Shown piece after piece: positions 1-12,037 of a DNA stretch of 64,000 nt (its first letter is position 1; each line of letters starts with the position of its first letter). This DNA is from Trichuris trichiura (Eukaryota > Nematoda > Enoplea > Trichinellida > Trichuridae). The stretch is taken from NCBI GenBank assembly GCA_037903355.1, contig JBAJFE010000004.1, positions 496,001 to 560,000 on the forward strand, in the 5' to 3' direction. Below the pieces are notes generated by a model. It saw only the letters and a list, made by a program, of their open reading frames with translations, ran no database searches and was not told the origin of the DNA. The position numbers were made by a program, and so were the translations under genes.

Positions 1-604
1 AGCAAAGTTTTAAAACAAAATTATCAAACCAGTCGCGTAGGCTTCGCGCCATTTGAGAGTCATAAGAAAAAAAGAGAAACGCGGCTAGAGAATGTAAAAT
101 AAGCAAGCAGACACTTACCGCTGGCAAAAAGTTATCACAGGTTGAAGGCGCGACACCATCGTGTATTGTTTTCCCCTTTTAGCAAAGGGTAAACATGTTA
201 CGTAGAAATGAGCAACTTGTAGCTCACAGCTGTTGTTGACCAGCTTCTTCTATTCAATAAGCAAACATCGCATCGCTGCGGGAGAGAGAGACCACACAAA
301 ACAAGCAAAAACTTTAGTGGGCAAACAGCAACCTTTGAAGAAAGGCACAGCAAACACTGAAGCTTTCATAACGCGTCTCCTATTCCTACTTAACGATGTC
401 AACAATAATCGACCAGTTTCCTCATCATCCCGTCTCGTCTTTTTGGCCCAGTAAAGAATACTTTCAAGTAAGCATAGTGTGCAGGGTTTTTCCAAAGAGC
501 AAAAGAAACGTTCTCTAAGTTAACCAAACTTTCAGAAACGGAAGTGAAACAACGTAGGGTACAAGCTTGGACTTAAAAAAGAATGCTAACGCAACTTCTG
601 ATCT
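1..604. other. No gene recognised (3' flank of innexin)
   Basis: This stretch lies downstream of the minus-strand innexin and presumably contains its 3' UTR. Short open frames occur on both strands, but none shows a domain, signal peptide or convincing splice structure. Confidence 0.5.
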
Positions 605-2225
605 TCAAACTTCTTTCGGTTTTGGAGGCACGGCCGGCGGAGGGCTGACAAAGCCTCTTTTCTCTCCAGCTTTCAGTGTGTTATTTTTGTCGCTTATCAC
701 AGGTGCGCTCGGCAACAACGGGGCGTTCATCGATCCATTAGTACCATCGCTGGGATACTTCTCCGCGTCGAAGAAGCCGTGGTCCGCATCCCGGCCGTTA
801 TCCGACGGCGACTGACGGCTCAGATCCTTTTTTGGATCAGCCGTATCAGCCAGATGGTTTCGCTCGACGTAATCTCTATAAAAAAAAAGTTGTCTTTGCC
901 TAAAAAAGTTTTTCAAAAAACAAAACAAGGCGCCCACTTGAACAACGAAGCTATCAATTCTGTCGTTAACATATCACCCGAATGATTTTTGATAAAACGT
1001 AACAGCAACACGCCGTCAGGTAGCAAAGCGTGTCGAACAAAACGCTGAGTCAATCTTTTCTCCGACAAAGTATCGCCAAAATCGGTCGTTATTCTGAGAT
1101 GACTTTGAATCATCTCTTCGCGAAAGTTGCTCGACATGCTGCTGCAGATCCAGTACAACAAATTGCCCGCGGTCGCCGAGCCAACCAGGAACATCCAAAA
1201 CCATAGGAACAGATAGATTTTCTCGTTGAACATGTTGATCATAAGAACGCACTGGACCGTATGTCGATGGACGTTGCCCAAATCGCGTATGTCGAAATCG
1301 CATCTAAGGAAGGGCGTACCAATTAGGCGCTCCAAATTTGGAAAGCTGACACGCGCTTACAAGGTGACTCTAGGAAAGTGACCGCTGTCGGGCCATTCTC
1401 GACCATTGGCCAAGTCTGTTAAAATTTGAAGGCCCCAGAAGGAATAGCTGGTCGACAGAAAGCCATTCATGAGAAAGAATTGACCGCACACGTTGATCAA
1501 GTATAGGAATTTGATAAAGTTGTACAAACAGGTCAGATAGTTGCCGCTGCTACGACTCAAACGAAGGCATAGTACCCGAATACTGCGACCCTTCTTGTCA
1601 GCTTGCAAAGCCAGTGTGTCCTCCAGATATCGGCAAAGATTTTTTATGGTGTTTTGTCGTTTATTCGTTTCGAACAAATGGGCGGTGGTGGCCATTTCCA
1701 ACACGGCCTTTACGTTGATTCCTGAAGGACAGAGCGGGGGAATGCAGGCGAGAGCGTTGACTTGCCAGCGTCGCTTACCGGACTGCCAGTTTAACAATTT
1801 CCACAACATGTTGGGCATGTAGAACAACAAGGCTTGAATGGCGAGCACTATAGGAACCCATTGATAGTAACCAATTTTACGATAGTCTCGTTCAACAATT
1901 TCCCTGAATCAATAAATGAAGAGGCTGATTGAATAGGTGCGTAGAGAGCCTGCAGAGGCAAAACCAACCTTGGAACATCCTTGTCGAATGGTAGAAAATA
2001 GGTGTTTTGTACAAAGCAGTAGTTTTCAGCGTACTGCTCCCATCCGCCTCTGAATTGGGCCGGAACCCAGCATTGAATAGGCTGCCCGACGTACTGCTTC
2101 GCGCTGACGAGGATGGCCAGAAAAAGTAGAATCAACGTCGTGTAGTAGTAATTCAGTCGGTCAACAAAGTCGTCGTAGTATTGTTTGTGGATGTTTCGAA
2201 GGGCGGCATCCAGAAAGGGCAGCAT
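605..2225 (-). CDS. Innexin gap-junction protein, 4 exons, 478 aa
   Basis: Innexins are four-pass membrane proteins that form invertebrate gap junctions and hemichannels. Exons on the minus strand are 1969-2225, 1361-1903, 938-1303 and 605-875. Introns are 65, 57 and 62 nt, all GT-AG, and phases add up to exactly 479 codons. The N-terminus has the family [12 protein letters not shown] stretch, then the hallmark [14 protein letters not shown] of the first extracellular loop with conserved cysteines. YYQWVP precedes the second membrane helix. Exon 3 has the [20 protein letters not shown] block before the fourth helix. The C-terminal tail (exon 4) is hydrophilic and ends in a proline-rich [12 protein letters not shown], a possible SH3-binding tail. 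The ATG at 2223-2225 is chosen because innexins start only about 15-20 residues before [12 protein letters not shown]. Which innexin subtype it is cannot be decided here. Confidence 0.95.
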
Positions 2226-4555
2226 GATGACGACTACGGTTCGAAGCGACGATTTTCTGCAAAGCGAAGAAACAGGAAGCTAACAGGCAATGCAAATCAG
2301 GCTCGGCCGCCACGTCATACGCGACGGTGCTGCTGCTTCAGTAGGCGGCAAGCACGATGTGGAAGCGCAAACAAGACCATTGGCGACCGCATTGACAAAG
2401 GGGATGACTGCTTTGCAAGAAATTACCATGTTTGCACAGAAGGCTGCTACTACAATCAGCCAAGCTAAGCAGAGAGCATCAACAAAGGACTCCCAATCTA
2501 TCATCACTTCTTTGAGGAAAAAATTTGAAAAGTTGGTCCCGAACAAGACGCTTTCATACAATTAGTCATAGGGTTGCCCTATGCGCGCATTCGTATATTC
2601 AGCTTAACTAGAGGAGAGTACTCTACAAGCTTTGAACAGCTGACCTACGCGACGACCATCTCTCCTACGACCAGTTGATCTTTCAGCAGATTGAGACGCG
2701 TCAACGACAACTGATTTTTTCGATCAAATCACTATGACGTTATCCTTCTATAGTCGCTGTCGTTAGTAAGGCTAATCTGGCGATTCCTCTTATCTCTGCA
2801 TATAAAGCAAAGAATTAGTAAGCGTCACTTCCGTTGTACGCAGTGAACTGCAGAACACGTTTTTCAATCGTCGGCCAAATAATAACGGAAGTTCAGACAC
2901 CAAAGGCGACAGACGGTCTACAACGCTTGTAAACTTGAAATCACCATTCAACCATTGCTCAAACGGATTTTCGTCCATTACTCATTTGCGAGGTGTATGT
3001 AAACATACGGACGCTAATCTGTCAATGACTTTGCCAAGGCTGTAGAAATCATAGCGCGTTCGTTTAAGAGTCAATAAGCATATTGAGAGTATAAAACGCC
3101 GACTTCAGTTTGAGAGGTTATGCCGAGAAGCGCAGCGGATAAGCTGCCCCATTGGCGGGCGTTCGTAAAGCCTTGGCGTCAAAACATGACGCGTCTAAGG
3201 AGTCGTTTTTCAATCGCTGCGGGACTTCAAACGATTAAAAGAATTGCCAGGATAGCGTGTCGGAGGAAAAGCTGTCTTAAGGCAAGACAGCCAAACCACC
3301 GAAGAATGCTCGCATACGGAACCGCTCCTGACAACTCAAAGCTTTACAATGAGGTTGGACGGAGTTTTGGCTAGTAAGGTACATGCAAAAACGGCGACAT
3401 AGTATAGAAGGAACATTTTTAGATTTTAAGCTTATAACTTAAACAATACAACAAGTAAAATAAGCAGTGACTGTTAAGGTTATTAAAACTGATTTGTATT
3501 TTGAAAGTATTTAGTGTTGCTGATAGTCGTCGGTACCCGCCACTGAGCAAACAACTATATAAGGATAACAGTAAAAGCGGGAACCACGCGCCTGTACTAA
3601 CTTCATGGAGAACGCGGAACGTTTGCTTGCCCTCCGTACATCGTTATCCTACTTTAGCACAGTATAAAAAAGCGATGCTTTTGAACTACACACCTTACTT
3701 TTTTTTTGCTCGGCGAAAGCTCTAACTCGATATATACAAATAATAAGGTTTTGTATAGCCTTTATGGAATTCTGACTTTCTATAAAGCTTATCTGAACCA
3801 CCGAGAGCGGTCAGACAATTAATAGGGGTACAGTAGTAGGTAGATACGTTGAACGAAACGGTTTCTATAATATTTGAAATAGAATAATTGCTGAAAAGAT
3901 ACTTGAGCGGGTGCGAAGCGAAGACTAATATTACTACTTTTCTTAGCTAGGTTGACACGGTGACGTAAAAAGCTTATTCGGAAAGATTTGAATCACAAAT
4001 GCGCGTACGGCACTATAATTGGCCATTGACGACACGCCAATGGCGACTACCAAGGAGAGACACGTGTACAGAAAGAACGAAGTTGCATCAACCGTTCGAA
4101 ACAACGAGATTTTAAAAATGCCGATAAAACTAGAAAGAAGCTGTCCCTTTCGTACTGCGGCAATTGAAAATTAATTCTTGCCGTCCAGTGCAAGTGGATA
4201 TTATCGTTTTGATTCAAAAGGATAGTCCTTACTTCAGCTGACGTCAGCGTTGAACCTGGCTGAGCTTTCAAAAAGTCCACTACTGGGATAAGAGCGAGCC
4301 GGACGTATGCACCGTCCTTTTATAGGGTAAAATCGATAGCTAGACAGTACTGGAGTCTAACCGCCTGCAAGCGGAGTGCGAATGCCTTGTGTACCATTGG
4401 CGAAATGGGATTGAGCCACCGTTCGACCAATGACCAAGCGGGACGAAGCAAAGGTCGAGGGCGACCGCAGGTCGATCGAAGGGAAAATGTTATATGGGTC
4501 ACTACTAGCGACGGACGCGCCTGACATATGACCATAGGATGATGCAGCTACCACA
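2226..4555. other. Intergenic, no supported gene
   Basis: From 2280 to 2565 there are overlapping open frames on both strands. The minus reading is hydrophobic; the plus reading is Ala/Thr/Lys-rich. Either could be an exon, but neither has a recognised domain or clear splice partners. The rest is interrupted in all frames, apart from short chance frames such as 3120-3374(+). Confidence 0.35.
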
Positions 4556-4644
4556 ATGAAGCGTCCTTCACGCGCGCGCGCACAGTGTACACGAGGAACA
4601 ACAGCTGGCGTAGACATAGACCGATCGCAAATCGTGAAGGGCAG
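4556..4644 (+). CDS. Candidate first coding exon of the bHLH-PAS gene
   Basis: An ATG at 4556 opens a basic reading frame (MKRPSRARAQC...). It can be cut at 4644 before GT (AG|GTCAAA) with two leftover bases. The bHLH exon at 5314 needs exactly two bases from its upstream exon, and joining them reads ...[19 protein letters not shown] in frame. The implied intron is 669 nt, longer than the others in this gene, and the donor is weak. This is a compatible guess rather than a demonstrated exon. Confidence 0.25.
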
Positions 4645-5313
4645 GTCAAACTTCAAACAAAAGGCAACGTGTCAACGATGGCGGGATGAAAAAAGCCATT
4701 TTAGCATTACTCACTATGGCCACGAAACTTTTTTACGACTGCGAAAAGCTCGAAGCAAAACTCCCCTACCGTACAGGCAGGAAGCTGCTCACCAAAACTG
4801 ACAAGCCAAAAGCTAAACGGAAAACCAATAGCGAAGACTACATTGGCCTTTTGCCGTAGTTTGCTATAGCCGACTTCCTACGCTGACGATAAGAGTAGTT
4901 TTTGGAAGCGGAAAAAAGTGCGCACGCAACCGTCGAGGCGCGACAGCTATGATTAAGGCGTTTCCGGTTTGAAAAGGCGATTAAATAAGTAGCTGTTGCA
5001 AACATGCAAGCATAAAAACGACAGATAGCGACGAATGACTCCAACAGCGCGTGTATGCTGTCTGCAATGGAAGCTAAAAGGCAAAACTTTCAAACATACA
5101 GTATAGCTAAAAGTCGAATAAACAGAATGTAGGTGGAAAACTTTTTGCAAGCTGTCCACGCCAAAAACATCGAACCAGTCATAAAAGAGGAATTGTAAAA
5201 ATGCTTGCATTACATTGGTTGCCTAATTTAATAGCCAACCAGTTGAGCCGGCATGACTTGTAGTTTTTTTTAAAAAAACTGTGAATTTACTTAGTCACAA
5301 TTCGCTATTGCAG

Positions 5314-7140
5314 GAAAGTTCGTACATCCAATCACAGCCGCATAGAGAAGCGTAGAAGAGATAAGTTGAATGCGTACATTACGGAAATTAGCGATCTTGT
5401 TCCTGGATGTTCCACGCAATCTCCCCGACTTGACAAGCTAACGGTGCTCAGACTTGCGCTTCAGCACATAAAGAAATTTCTTAGTAAGTTTTTTTGCCTA
5501 ATAAATTCGCTGAAGTTCTGTTTTTTACAACTACAGCTGCCGATCGAGAGTGGAAAAGTCTGAGCGATATTCCAAAATTTTTTGCTCAAGTTAACTTGGA
5601 GCAGCTGTGCGAAAATGCCGTTGACGGATTCTGCATGGCCGTTCTCCGCGACCGGGGTCGAATTGTCCACATTTCGGAGGGTGCTTACAACTACCTGAGC
5701 ATCAGAAAGGACGAGCTAATGAATCACAGCATTTACGACCTGCTGCACCCAAAGGACGTGCAGAACTTTAAGAAGCAAATTTATTTCGAGTCAACCACGC
5801 CTTCAAAAGTCGAAACAAAGCGTCCTTTTGGTAAAACTATTTTCTTTTCGCTTTTACCAATTTTTGAAGAAATTGCTTTACAACATTTGTGCATTCAACG
5901 GCGCCGATAATTATTTCGATGGGCAGCCTATAACCCTGTTAAAAAAATGATAAAACTACTCATAGTCGTAATTTTGCCCTGTTTTTTTGCTGCCAGCTGG
6001 AGGAACCGGGAAACGAAAAATATGGTTTTTTGAAATCACAATAATGTGACTGAAAATAATATTAATTTTAATTTAGGTGGTGATGGACGTGACATATCAG
6101 AAGCTGATTCAAGTGTCACTTCCTGCGAACCTATAGGACCATCCTGCGAAGGCCAAAGCAACAGCGGTTGCGCGCGGTCATTTTTTTGTCGCTTTAAAAA
6201 AGATGCAAGCTCATTGTCTCCCTCCTCTCGCGGGACGCTTTGCTGCCAGTCACTGCTAACTTAATTCATTGCTTACTGTAATCTAAATGATTTTCAGGTC
6301 ATCTCTGAATTCAGAGTTCTCTTCCCTTCCTGCGGGAGGGCCGCCGACGCATAATCACCTAACGCAGCTAACGTCTACGGACAATTGCGTCAACTACGTG
6401 GCTTTTCACTGTACAGGCTTTTTGCAATGTTTTACCATATTCTGCGGTGACAAGAACGAACAAGTGCAGGAACGCAACAGCGCAAAATCCGTATACCTCT
6501 TCTTTGTCGCTCGACCTTTAGAAACTCTGTCTGAGCAGATTTTGCAAGGTTCAGATTTTTCGCGCGATATACCCTTTCGTCTATTCTATTACTAATTTTA
6601 GAAAAGAATGCAGATTTTGAATTCATCGTTCGTTTGCTGGTTGACGGCACTGTCATAGGCGCCGACTTTGGGTTAATAAAACTTGACGTTTTTAAGGGGA
6701 ATAAATAATTTTCGCTTTCAGGTGCGCGTGCGTTATTGGTCTTCCTTCGCAAGACATCGTTGGCACAAGATATTACAACCACGTCTGCTCAGACGACTGG
6801 CAAATATCTTTCGTAGCGCATAGATCTGTTCTTCAGTCAACAAAATGCCACAGTTGCTCCTACCGGTTAAAGACTGCCAAACATGGCATGGTGTTTGTTT
6901 CGGCCGTTTGGAGTTCATTCACAAATCCGTGGACAAAGAATGTACAATATTTGATCGTCAAACATAGTTTATCGCGGTACAATAACTCTCGCTATTCGAT
7001 CTATTGAATCTTGCTTCGTTTACAGGCAATCTGCAGACGCTGCCCATCATGCACCCAAGATATCCAGTCCAATGGACGTTACGCAAAGTTTGTTGGCTCG
7101 ACTGCTTTCCGACTCTGTTAAAGCCGAAAATGCCGCTTGA
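5314..7140 (+). CDS. bHLH-PAS transcription factor, BMAL1/cycle (ARNT) type, 7 exons
   Basis: Class II bHLH-PAS proteins dimerise with CLOCK- or AhR/SIM/HIF-type partners and bind E-box-like sites in the nucleus. Exons: 5314-5483, 5537-5830, 6077-6248, 6298-6548, 6602-6671, 6722-6976, 7026-7140; all phases agree. Exon 1 has the basic region and HLH ([32 protein letters not shown]). Exon 2 starts PAS-A and has the family's LHPKD. Exon 3 has RSFFCRFK. Exon 4 has FHCTGFL. Exons 5-6 form PAS-B, with LPSQDIVGT and [13 protein letters not shown]. The LDKLTVLR helix and NPWTK.V.Y motif resemble BMAL/cycle more than ARNT. The C-terminal tail is very short (stop at 7140), without the long BMAL1 transactivation region. 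The donors at 6249 (GTCACT) and 6977 are the weakest joins. The 5' exon is missing or is the candidate at 4556. Confidence 0.87.
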
Positions 7141-7618
7141 ATTTGCATAAACGTTACCAAGTATGCGTCTTTTATTTTTCACCGCTGAACCGCGTCTCCT
7201 CCTTGCAAACTACTTACCTTGGGGGGCAAGTCGACAAAGCACATTGTCACAGTGATGTTGTGCTGCAAACTTTTTTATGCTAACTTGATGTTAATACTGT
7301 ATTGAAACTTGAAATAACATACGCATCGCTTTCTTCTCTTGTATGTCCAGGCTGCACTTAAACGCGGGTTATAATAGCTACGAAGTTAGCGCTAATGGCA
7401 TTGCTTCTTTCGGCATGAAGGTAAGCTTAAAGTTGCATAGGTCGAAAGCTGATAAGAAAAATTTAACGTTTTACGTTACGCCGAAACGCATAAGCACCTT
7501 GTTTTAAGGCGGGATATTTTTACTGTGCCTTTATTAACCAGCAATTTCTTTTCTATTTAAAAATGTATCTTTATTAAAATATCCTTACGTGAAGCTGAAA
7601 AACAGATTAATTGTTTAC
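7141..7618. other. Spacer between convergent genes
   Basis: This is the 3' flank of the bHLH-PAS gene and of secreted paralogue copy 1 on the other strand. No further coding exon is convincing, although a short open piece follows a CAG at about 7350. Confidence 0.4.
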
Positions 7619-8677
7619 TTAACAAAAACGTACGCTTTGTCTAGCGATTACATCGAATGCACTTCTTCCTTCCGGCAGCGTTTCCAATTTGCTTTCAATA
7701 TTGCCATCCAGCAGTTTTCGGCAGGTGAAAACTTTGTTAAGACCATACGTGGATCCGCAGCCGACGGATATTATTTTTCTTCCGTAACCTTCATTAACAA
7801 AGCAGTGACTTACTTCTTGAGCAGCTTGTCTTTCATTTCCAATACATGTCATCACGTAACCCATTGGGCCCACATTACGAGCAAACCAATGGGTATTGAA
7901 ACCGAAGTCTTTCGATTGGCCCATTTCTAGTCCGACGCAACCAGCCAATACAATTTCGATACTGGATCCTCTCGCTTTGCATTTATAAACGAAATCACCA
8001 ATTCTGAATGTTCTACCAACGTCAACAAGTTTACCATCTTGTGATGCACATCCCATAAGTTGAACTCTTATTCCAGCAATACCTGTGCGCGCACATTTGT
8101 ACCATAAATTTCCAACAATAACTGCTCTATGTACGTCAACTTCTATTCCATTAATTACGCAACCAACAGCTTTCTGTATTAATCGATCACCTTCAGGTGA
8201 ACATTGATACATGACATTACCTCGTTTAAACTTCTTCCATCTGCCGTACTGTTCGCCTTGGTCTCCCAGACAAGCAGCTGCTTCAAAAACGAGTAGTTGA
8301 TCTCTTTTGCTGCATGAGTACATAAAGTATCCGTGAGGAACTCGATCCAATGGCAACAGTTCTCTTCCTTTGAAGATGCAAGCCACTGGTACCATCTTTG
8401 ACATGTATTCTGTTGCTCTTTCGCATTTATATATAAAGTCACCAGCTGTGAAAGTGTACCCGTAAAGAACTCCAATTCCAGGGCTGATTTCGCATCCGGC
8501 TGCTTGTACTTCTTTGCCTTCCTGATATGTAACCCATTTGTACTCTGCTACTTCGCGAACTTCCGCGTAGTAATAGTAACTGTACTGTCCCTTCATCACT
8601 TTGTAGGACTCCGAATAGAGCAGATATGCCTGCACGGTGGGTACCAGCAGAAGTATAAAAGCGGTTGTGGAAAGCAT
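7619..8677 (-). CDS. Secreted Cys-rich repeat protein (MIG-18-like fibronectin type I family), copy 1, 352 aa
   Basis: Intronless, unlike the other conserved genes of the window. The N-terminus is a typical signal peptide (LLLVPTVQAYL, cleavage near residue 18), and there is no later membrane helix, so the protein is secreted. The body consists of about five Cys-rich repeats. Each is built as a GC, a Gly-rich turn, a G(D/N)F/V-Y-x-C strand about 25-30 residues on, then another GC. Tyr-rich SYYYYAEVRE precedes the first repeat. The pattern resembles the fibronectin type I-like domain annotated in the C. elegans abnormal cell migration 18 family; that assignment is from memory of the pattern. 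It ends ...SVRFC. It is the first of three paralogues and is closest to copy 3 at 16379-17437. A substrate or partner cannot be read from the sequence. Confidence 0.85.
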   Translation of the reverse strand: MLSTTAFILLLVPTVQAYLLYSESYKVMKGQYSYYYYAEVREVAEYKWVTYQEGKEVQAAGCEISPGIGVLYGYTFTAGDFIYKCERATEYMSKMVPVACIFKGRELLPLDRVPHGYFMYSCSKRDQLLVFEAAACLGDQGEQYGRWKKFKRGNVMYQCSPEGDRLIQKAVGCVINGIEVDVHRAVIVGNLWYKCARTGIAGIRVQLMGCASQDGKLVDVGRTFRIGDFVYKCKARGSSIEIVLAGCVGLEMGQSKDFGFNTHWFARNVGPMGYVMTCIGNERQAAQEVSHCFVNEGYGRKIISVGCGSTYGLNKVFTCRKLLDGNIESKLETLPEGRSAFDVIARQSVRFC

Positions 8678-8766
8678 CTCTTTTTTCTTTAAAATTCAGC
8701 TCCTTATTTGGAAGTTTTCCGCGGCTAAAATACCGACTTAAACGATTTCAGCCGATTGGCCATAGG

Positions 8767-8775
8767 CTTTTTATA
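8767..8775 (-). promoter_or_regulatory. TATA box of paralogue copy 1
   Basis: TATAAAAAG on the minus strand, about 90 bp before the copy 1 start codon. The identical 9-mer lies upstream of copy 2, and TATAAAAT lies at a matching place upstream of copy 3. Confidence 0.5.
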
Positions 8776-10163
8776 AGTGGACGTTGTTTAATTTCCAAAT
8801 GACGCCGCATGTGTTTTTTTTAGTTGACTTATACCTGAAAGCAAACAACCGCGCCTTTCGACTGCGCACTCGTTTGTTTCAATTTTTTTAACTCCCTTCC
8901 ATCATTCACGAAAATTAACAGCTCATGCTAATGATATTGAATTTGTCAATCCTACTTTGACTGCTTGAAATTACGATTGCCCTTTTTGTGATGTTACGCT
9001 TTGATCTTAAATGTTTTTAGTGCCTACAGTTAGCAAGTTTTTGCAAAAGCATGGTATCGTCTACTTAACGTTTGAAACCAGTGTCCACTCATACCAGTCC
9101 GTTGTTTTACCAATGCCTATAATCGTCTTGAGCGAGGTAATGCTTCTGTTGCTTGTTAGCTGTATGTTTGGCGAGTACAAGTGACGAAGAGGTGTCGTTC
9201 TGTGAAATTGCATTTTTCAATTGCTGTCCGCTGCTGCGTGTTGACATTATATAAAACATTAAGCTTTTTCATTTGAAAGCTAACTAATTAATTTAAATAA
9301 TACATTACTTGTTATTGCTATGCTGTACTGTTGTTTTTTAAAATGATTAGTCTAATTCGTGGTTGTCCTCCACGGTGTTAATCTTGTTTTTGTATACTGC
9401 CAGTGCCAGGCAGCTCATTAAGTTGAGCAATTTTTTTCGCACGTTAAAAAATAGAAACATAGCTTTAAGGTCGGCGAAAGAGCGAGTGCTTCCGGCTGAT
9501 ATGCGCCTGCGCTAATATTAAGAATATAGGGCCCACATGGACTACATAACTTGAAAAAAAGGCTTTGTATAAGTTGACTATTATCAAAATGCCCTTATAA
9601 GGTTACCGCAAAAATTTTTCGGAAAGGGACAATGACTCCAACGAGTTTGCAAGAAGGGAATATAATGAATTTCAGCTTTCAATGCTGTTTCCTTCCTGCA
9701 ACTGATTTCTCAGTAGGCAGTGCTTTTTTTGTAAATTTTGCATCGCCCTTTATTAGCTGCTTTTCATCTTCCAGTCGCCTTGCCAAGTTGAGAAAATATT
9801 TGTCTACGTGAGGAAATATTTTTGTTGTATCAGCAGCTTAGTAATTTACGAAAATTTTTCGGTTGTGATTACAGTAGGAGGATTCTCTGGTACGATAGCT
9901 CTCTTAAATTCAAAATTGTTGTTCTTATTCCGTTTCCGTCTCTTAAAAACGTGAACTGTTTACTTAGGCTGCGCTCTGATGAATGAAAATTTTAGCAGTA
10001 AAAAAATTTTTCATCCCTTTTTACGGGAACAGCTCGTCAATGAAACCTTTAAGACTTAATTACGCCTTTCTTTCGGGATGCAATTTTCTTTCAAACGTAA
10101 ATCGTTGCTACTGGACATTCAATGAACAAATTGCTTCCGCAAAAAGAAATGAAGACTTACACT
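8776..10163. other. Gene-poor, AT-rich spacer
   Basis: Upstream flank of copy 1. It contains only short interrupted open frames and no recognisable gene or RNA. Confidence 0.5.
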
Positions 10164-10175
10164 CACTTTAAGAAT

Positions 10176-10366
10176 GCAAAAGCTTTATTACGGAATAATT
10201 CCCGTTTAATGTGTTTAATAACTCCGGAGCTTTCGGGTCGACCGAGACCCGTCTTCAGCGGTTGTGGATTATGGAGTTATTAAACACATTAAACGGGAAT
10301 TATTCCGTAATAAAGCTTTTGCATTATGAAAGCATACGGTCCCGTACGAAGAAACCACATTTTCAA
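10176..10366 (-). mobile_element. Foldback element 1, Penelope-terminal-repeat derived, 191 bp
   Basis: Two near-perfect inverted arms of about 50 bp (10176-10225 and 10274-10325, each with TTACGGAATAATTCCCG or its complement) flank a GC-richer core of about 48 bp. A 41-bp tail containing CGGTCCCGTACGAAG ends in TTTTCAA. The insertion is flanked by a perfect 12-bp direct repeat, CACTTTAAGAAT, at 10164-10175 and 10367-10378, read as the target-site duplication. Both ends match the ends of the Penelope-like element at 38741-40578. No coding capacity. It sits between copies 1 and 2 of the secreted paralogues. Confidence 0.8.
10220..10258 (-). ncRNA. Hammerhead-ribozyme-like core in foldback element 1
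   Basis: Read on the minus strand: CTGAAGA, a 6-bp stem CGGGTC/GACCCG with a short loop, then AAAG, the palindrome CTCCGGAG, and GTT at the cleavage position. The long element arms would form stem I. This is the order of a type I hammerhead with a very short stem III, as known from Penelope-like retroelements. The junction next to the A-rich box differs from the ideal core, and GTT replaces the usual GTC, so activity is uncertain. Confidence 0.45.
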
Positions 10367-10761
10367 CACTTTAAGAATTCTTACGTATCCAACGTAAAGA
10401 ATCCCACTTTGGACATATGTGTTTTCTTGAAAGCCTAATATCTCAAACCATTTTTTTTTTCTTTTTTCTTTCTTCTTAGGTTCGCGTGTCGCCGTCGTGG
10501 AAGGTCGGTTGGAAGCTCGCTGCGCCGTCTGACTGACTAGGCGGGACCGAAACCTGACGGCTCAAGATAGAGCTGACGGCGGTAAGTCTCTGCCAAAGTT
10601 GGTCGGATGGAGCGGCTTGCAACTATAAAGGCCGACCGGACCGGCGATACAATTACGCTGATGACGGGCCACGGAGAGGCCCGAAAGCTCCGTTACGGCT
10701 TTTTAAAATAAACTTTTATCAAAGAACGGGTTAAAAATTCCGCAAAAAAATTCAGAATAAA

Positions 10762-10874
<113 letters not shown>

Positions 10875-12037
10875 AACTTTTTATAAAGCGTCGGCTTGGC
10901 ATTTTCCTAATGGACAAAAGCAATCTTCAGAGATGGATGGCGGGAATTTAAAATGTTCCTTTTTGAACAAGACAAGATTCTTCTGAGTCAAATTATTTAG
11001 CAATTATCAAAAGAGCCAGTCAGCTTTCCTTTTGGCTCTTGTCTCCCAAGCGCGCCACCGTCATACTGTAAATTTGTCGGCCGTCTTGTCCCGCCTTTAC
11101 GTAAGCTTAAACCCATGCATAAGATTTATTTCTAGGCTTAAATTTGGCTAAAGACAAAGGAAATTGATTGGTATGCTCTCCAATAAAGGTACAACAAGCT
11201 AAGGGCACGCATGCCAGAAAGGAACCTGCATTTCTTAGACGATAGAGCGTCTAAGAGTCAAAATCCCTTTTTTTGACAAAAAGTGACAAGGACAATGCTT
11301 CGAGAAAAGCAAAAATAGTTTCAGAGACTGAAAGCAAATTTTTGCATTTTAAGAAGTCCAAAATCCATTTTTAGATGTAACGTCTTAAATTCTCGTTGCA
11401 GCGGTGAGCCACGTGTGCAAAACAACGCAGCATGGGTGGTAGTCACCGTGTTAGGTAATCAACGAGTGGCTGTTGCGTATAGTCAACAAAACTGTTGCGC
11501 GGTGATGAAATCGACCAACTTTATTCGTTACTGTCTTACGTGTTCAACATTACATCAATGAGTGCAATACTAACATTAAATCAGCCAAGAAAAAAATTAA
11601 TAATAAATTTCAATGAGAGAGCATTAAGAATTTGAAGGCAAGAGCTTATTATGAACAATAGGCCTTGCACTTCATTAGCGTTGATAATCTAATTTTAAAA
11701 TTTTTCAGTTTTCTTCTGTATACGTAAAGATAAATGAAATGTAACGCGCCAGTAAAAGAACATATTATTTTCAATGCAATCTCTTGAGCTATGCGAAATG
11801 TTTTCGAAGAATTACCAAAGCATATGGAAGTAAGTTGTTGCCGCGGAGTTGCTTCAAAATTTTTTCTTATCGGCGCTACTGCTAATGAACATTATTCCGT
11901 TGATCTTTTCGCTAGTTCCGAATTTGTTTTATTAATTTACAGTTGGGTTAAGAATAAAAAAAATGCCACCAAATTGCGAATTGCTTATATGTACGTATTT
12001 ATTCTTTTATTGACAACGTTAGAGGCACGGAGAAGGT
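10875..12037. other. Gene-poor spacer 3' of copy 2
   Basis: No gene recognised. An open frame at 11791-12132(+) partly overlaps copy 2 antisense and has no recognisable features. Confidence 0.5.

Noticed and set aside
2280..2565. Overlapping open frames on both strands upstream of the innexin
   Set aside because: Neither has ATG-plus-domain or splice evidence. The hydrophobic minus reading could be a membrane segment, but the innexin N-terminus is already complete at 2225.
7619..8677. Reading the three paralogues as one fragmented multi-exon gene
   Set aside because: Each copy has its own signal peptide, stop codon and TATA-like site, so they are three genes.
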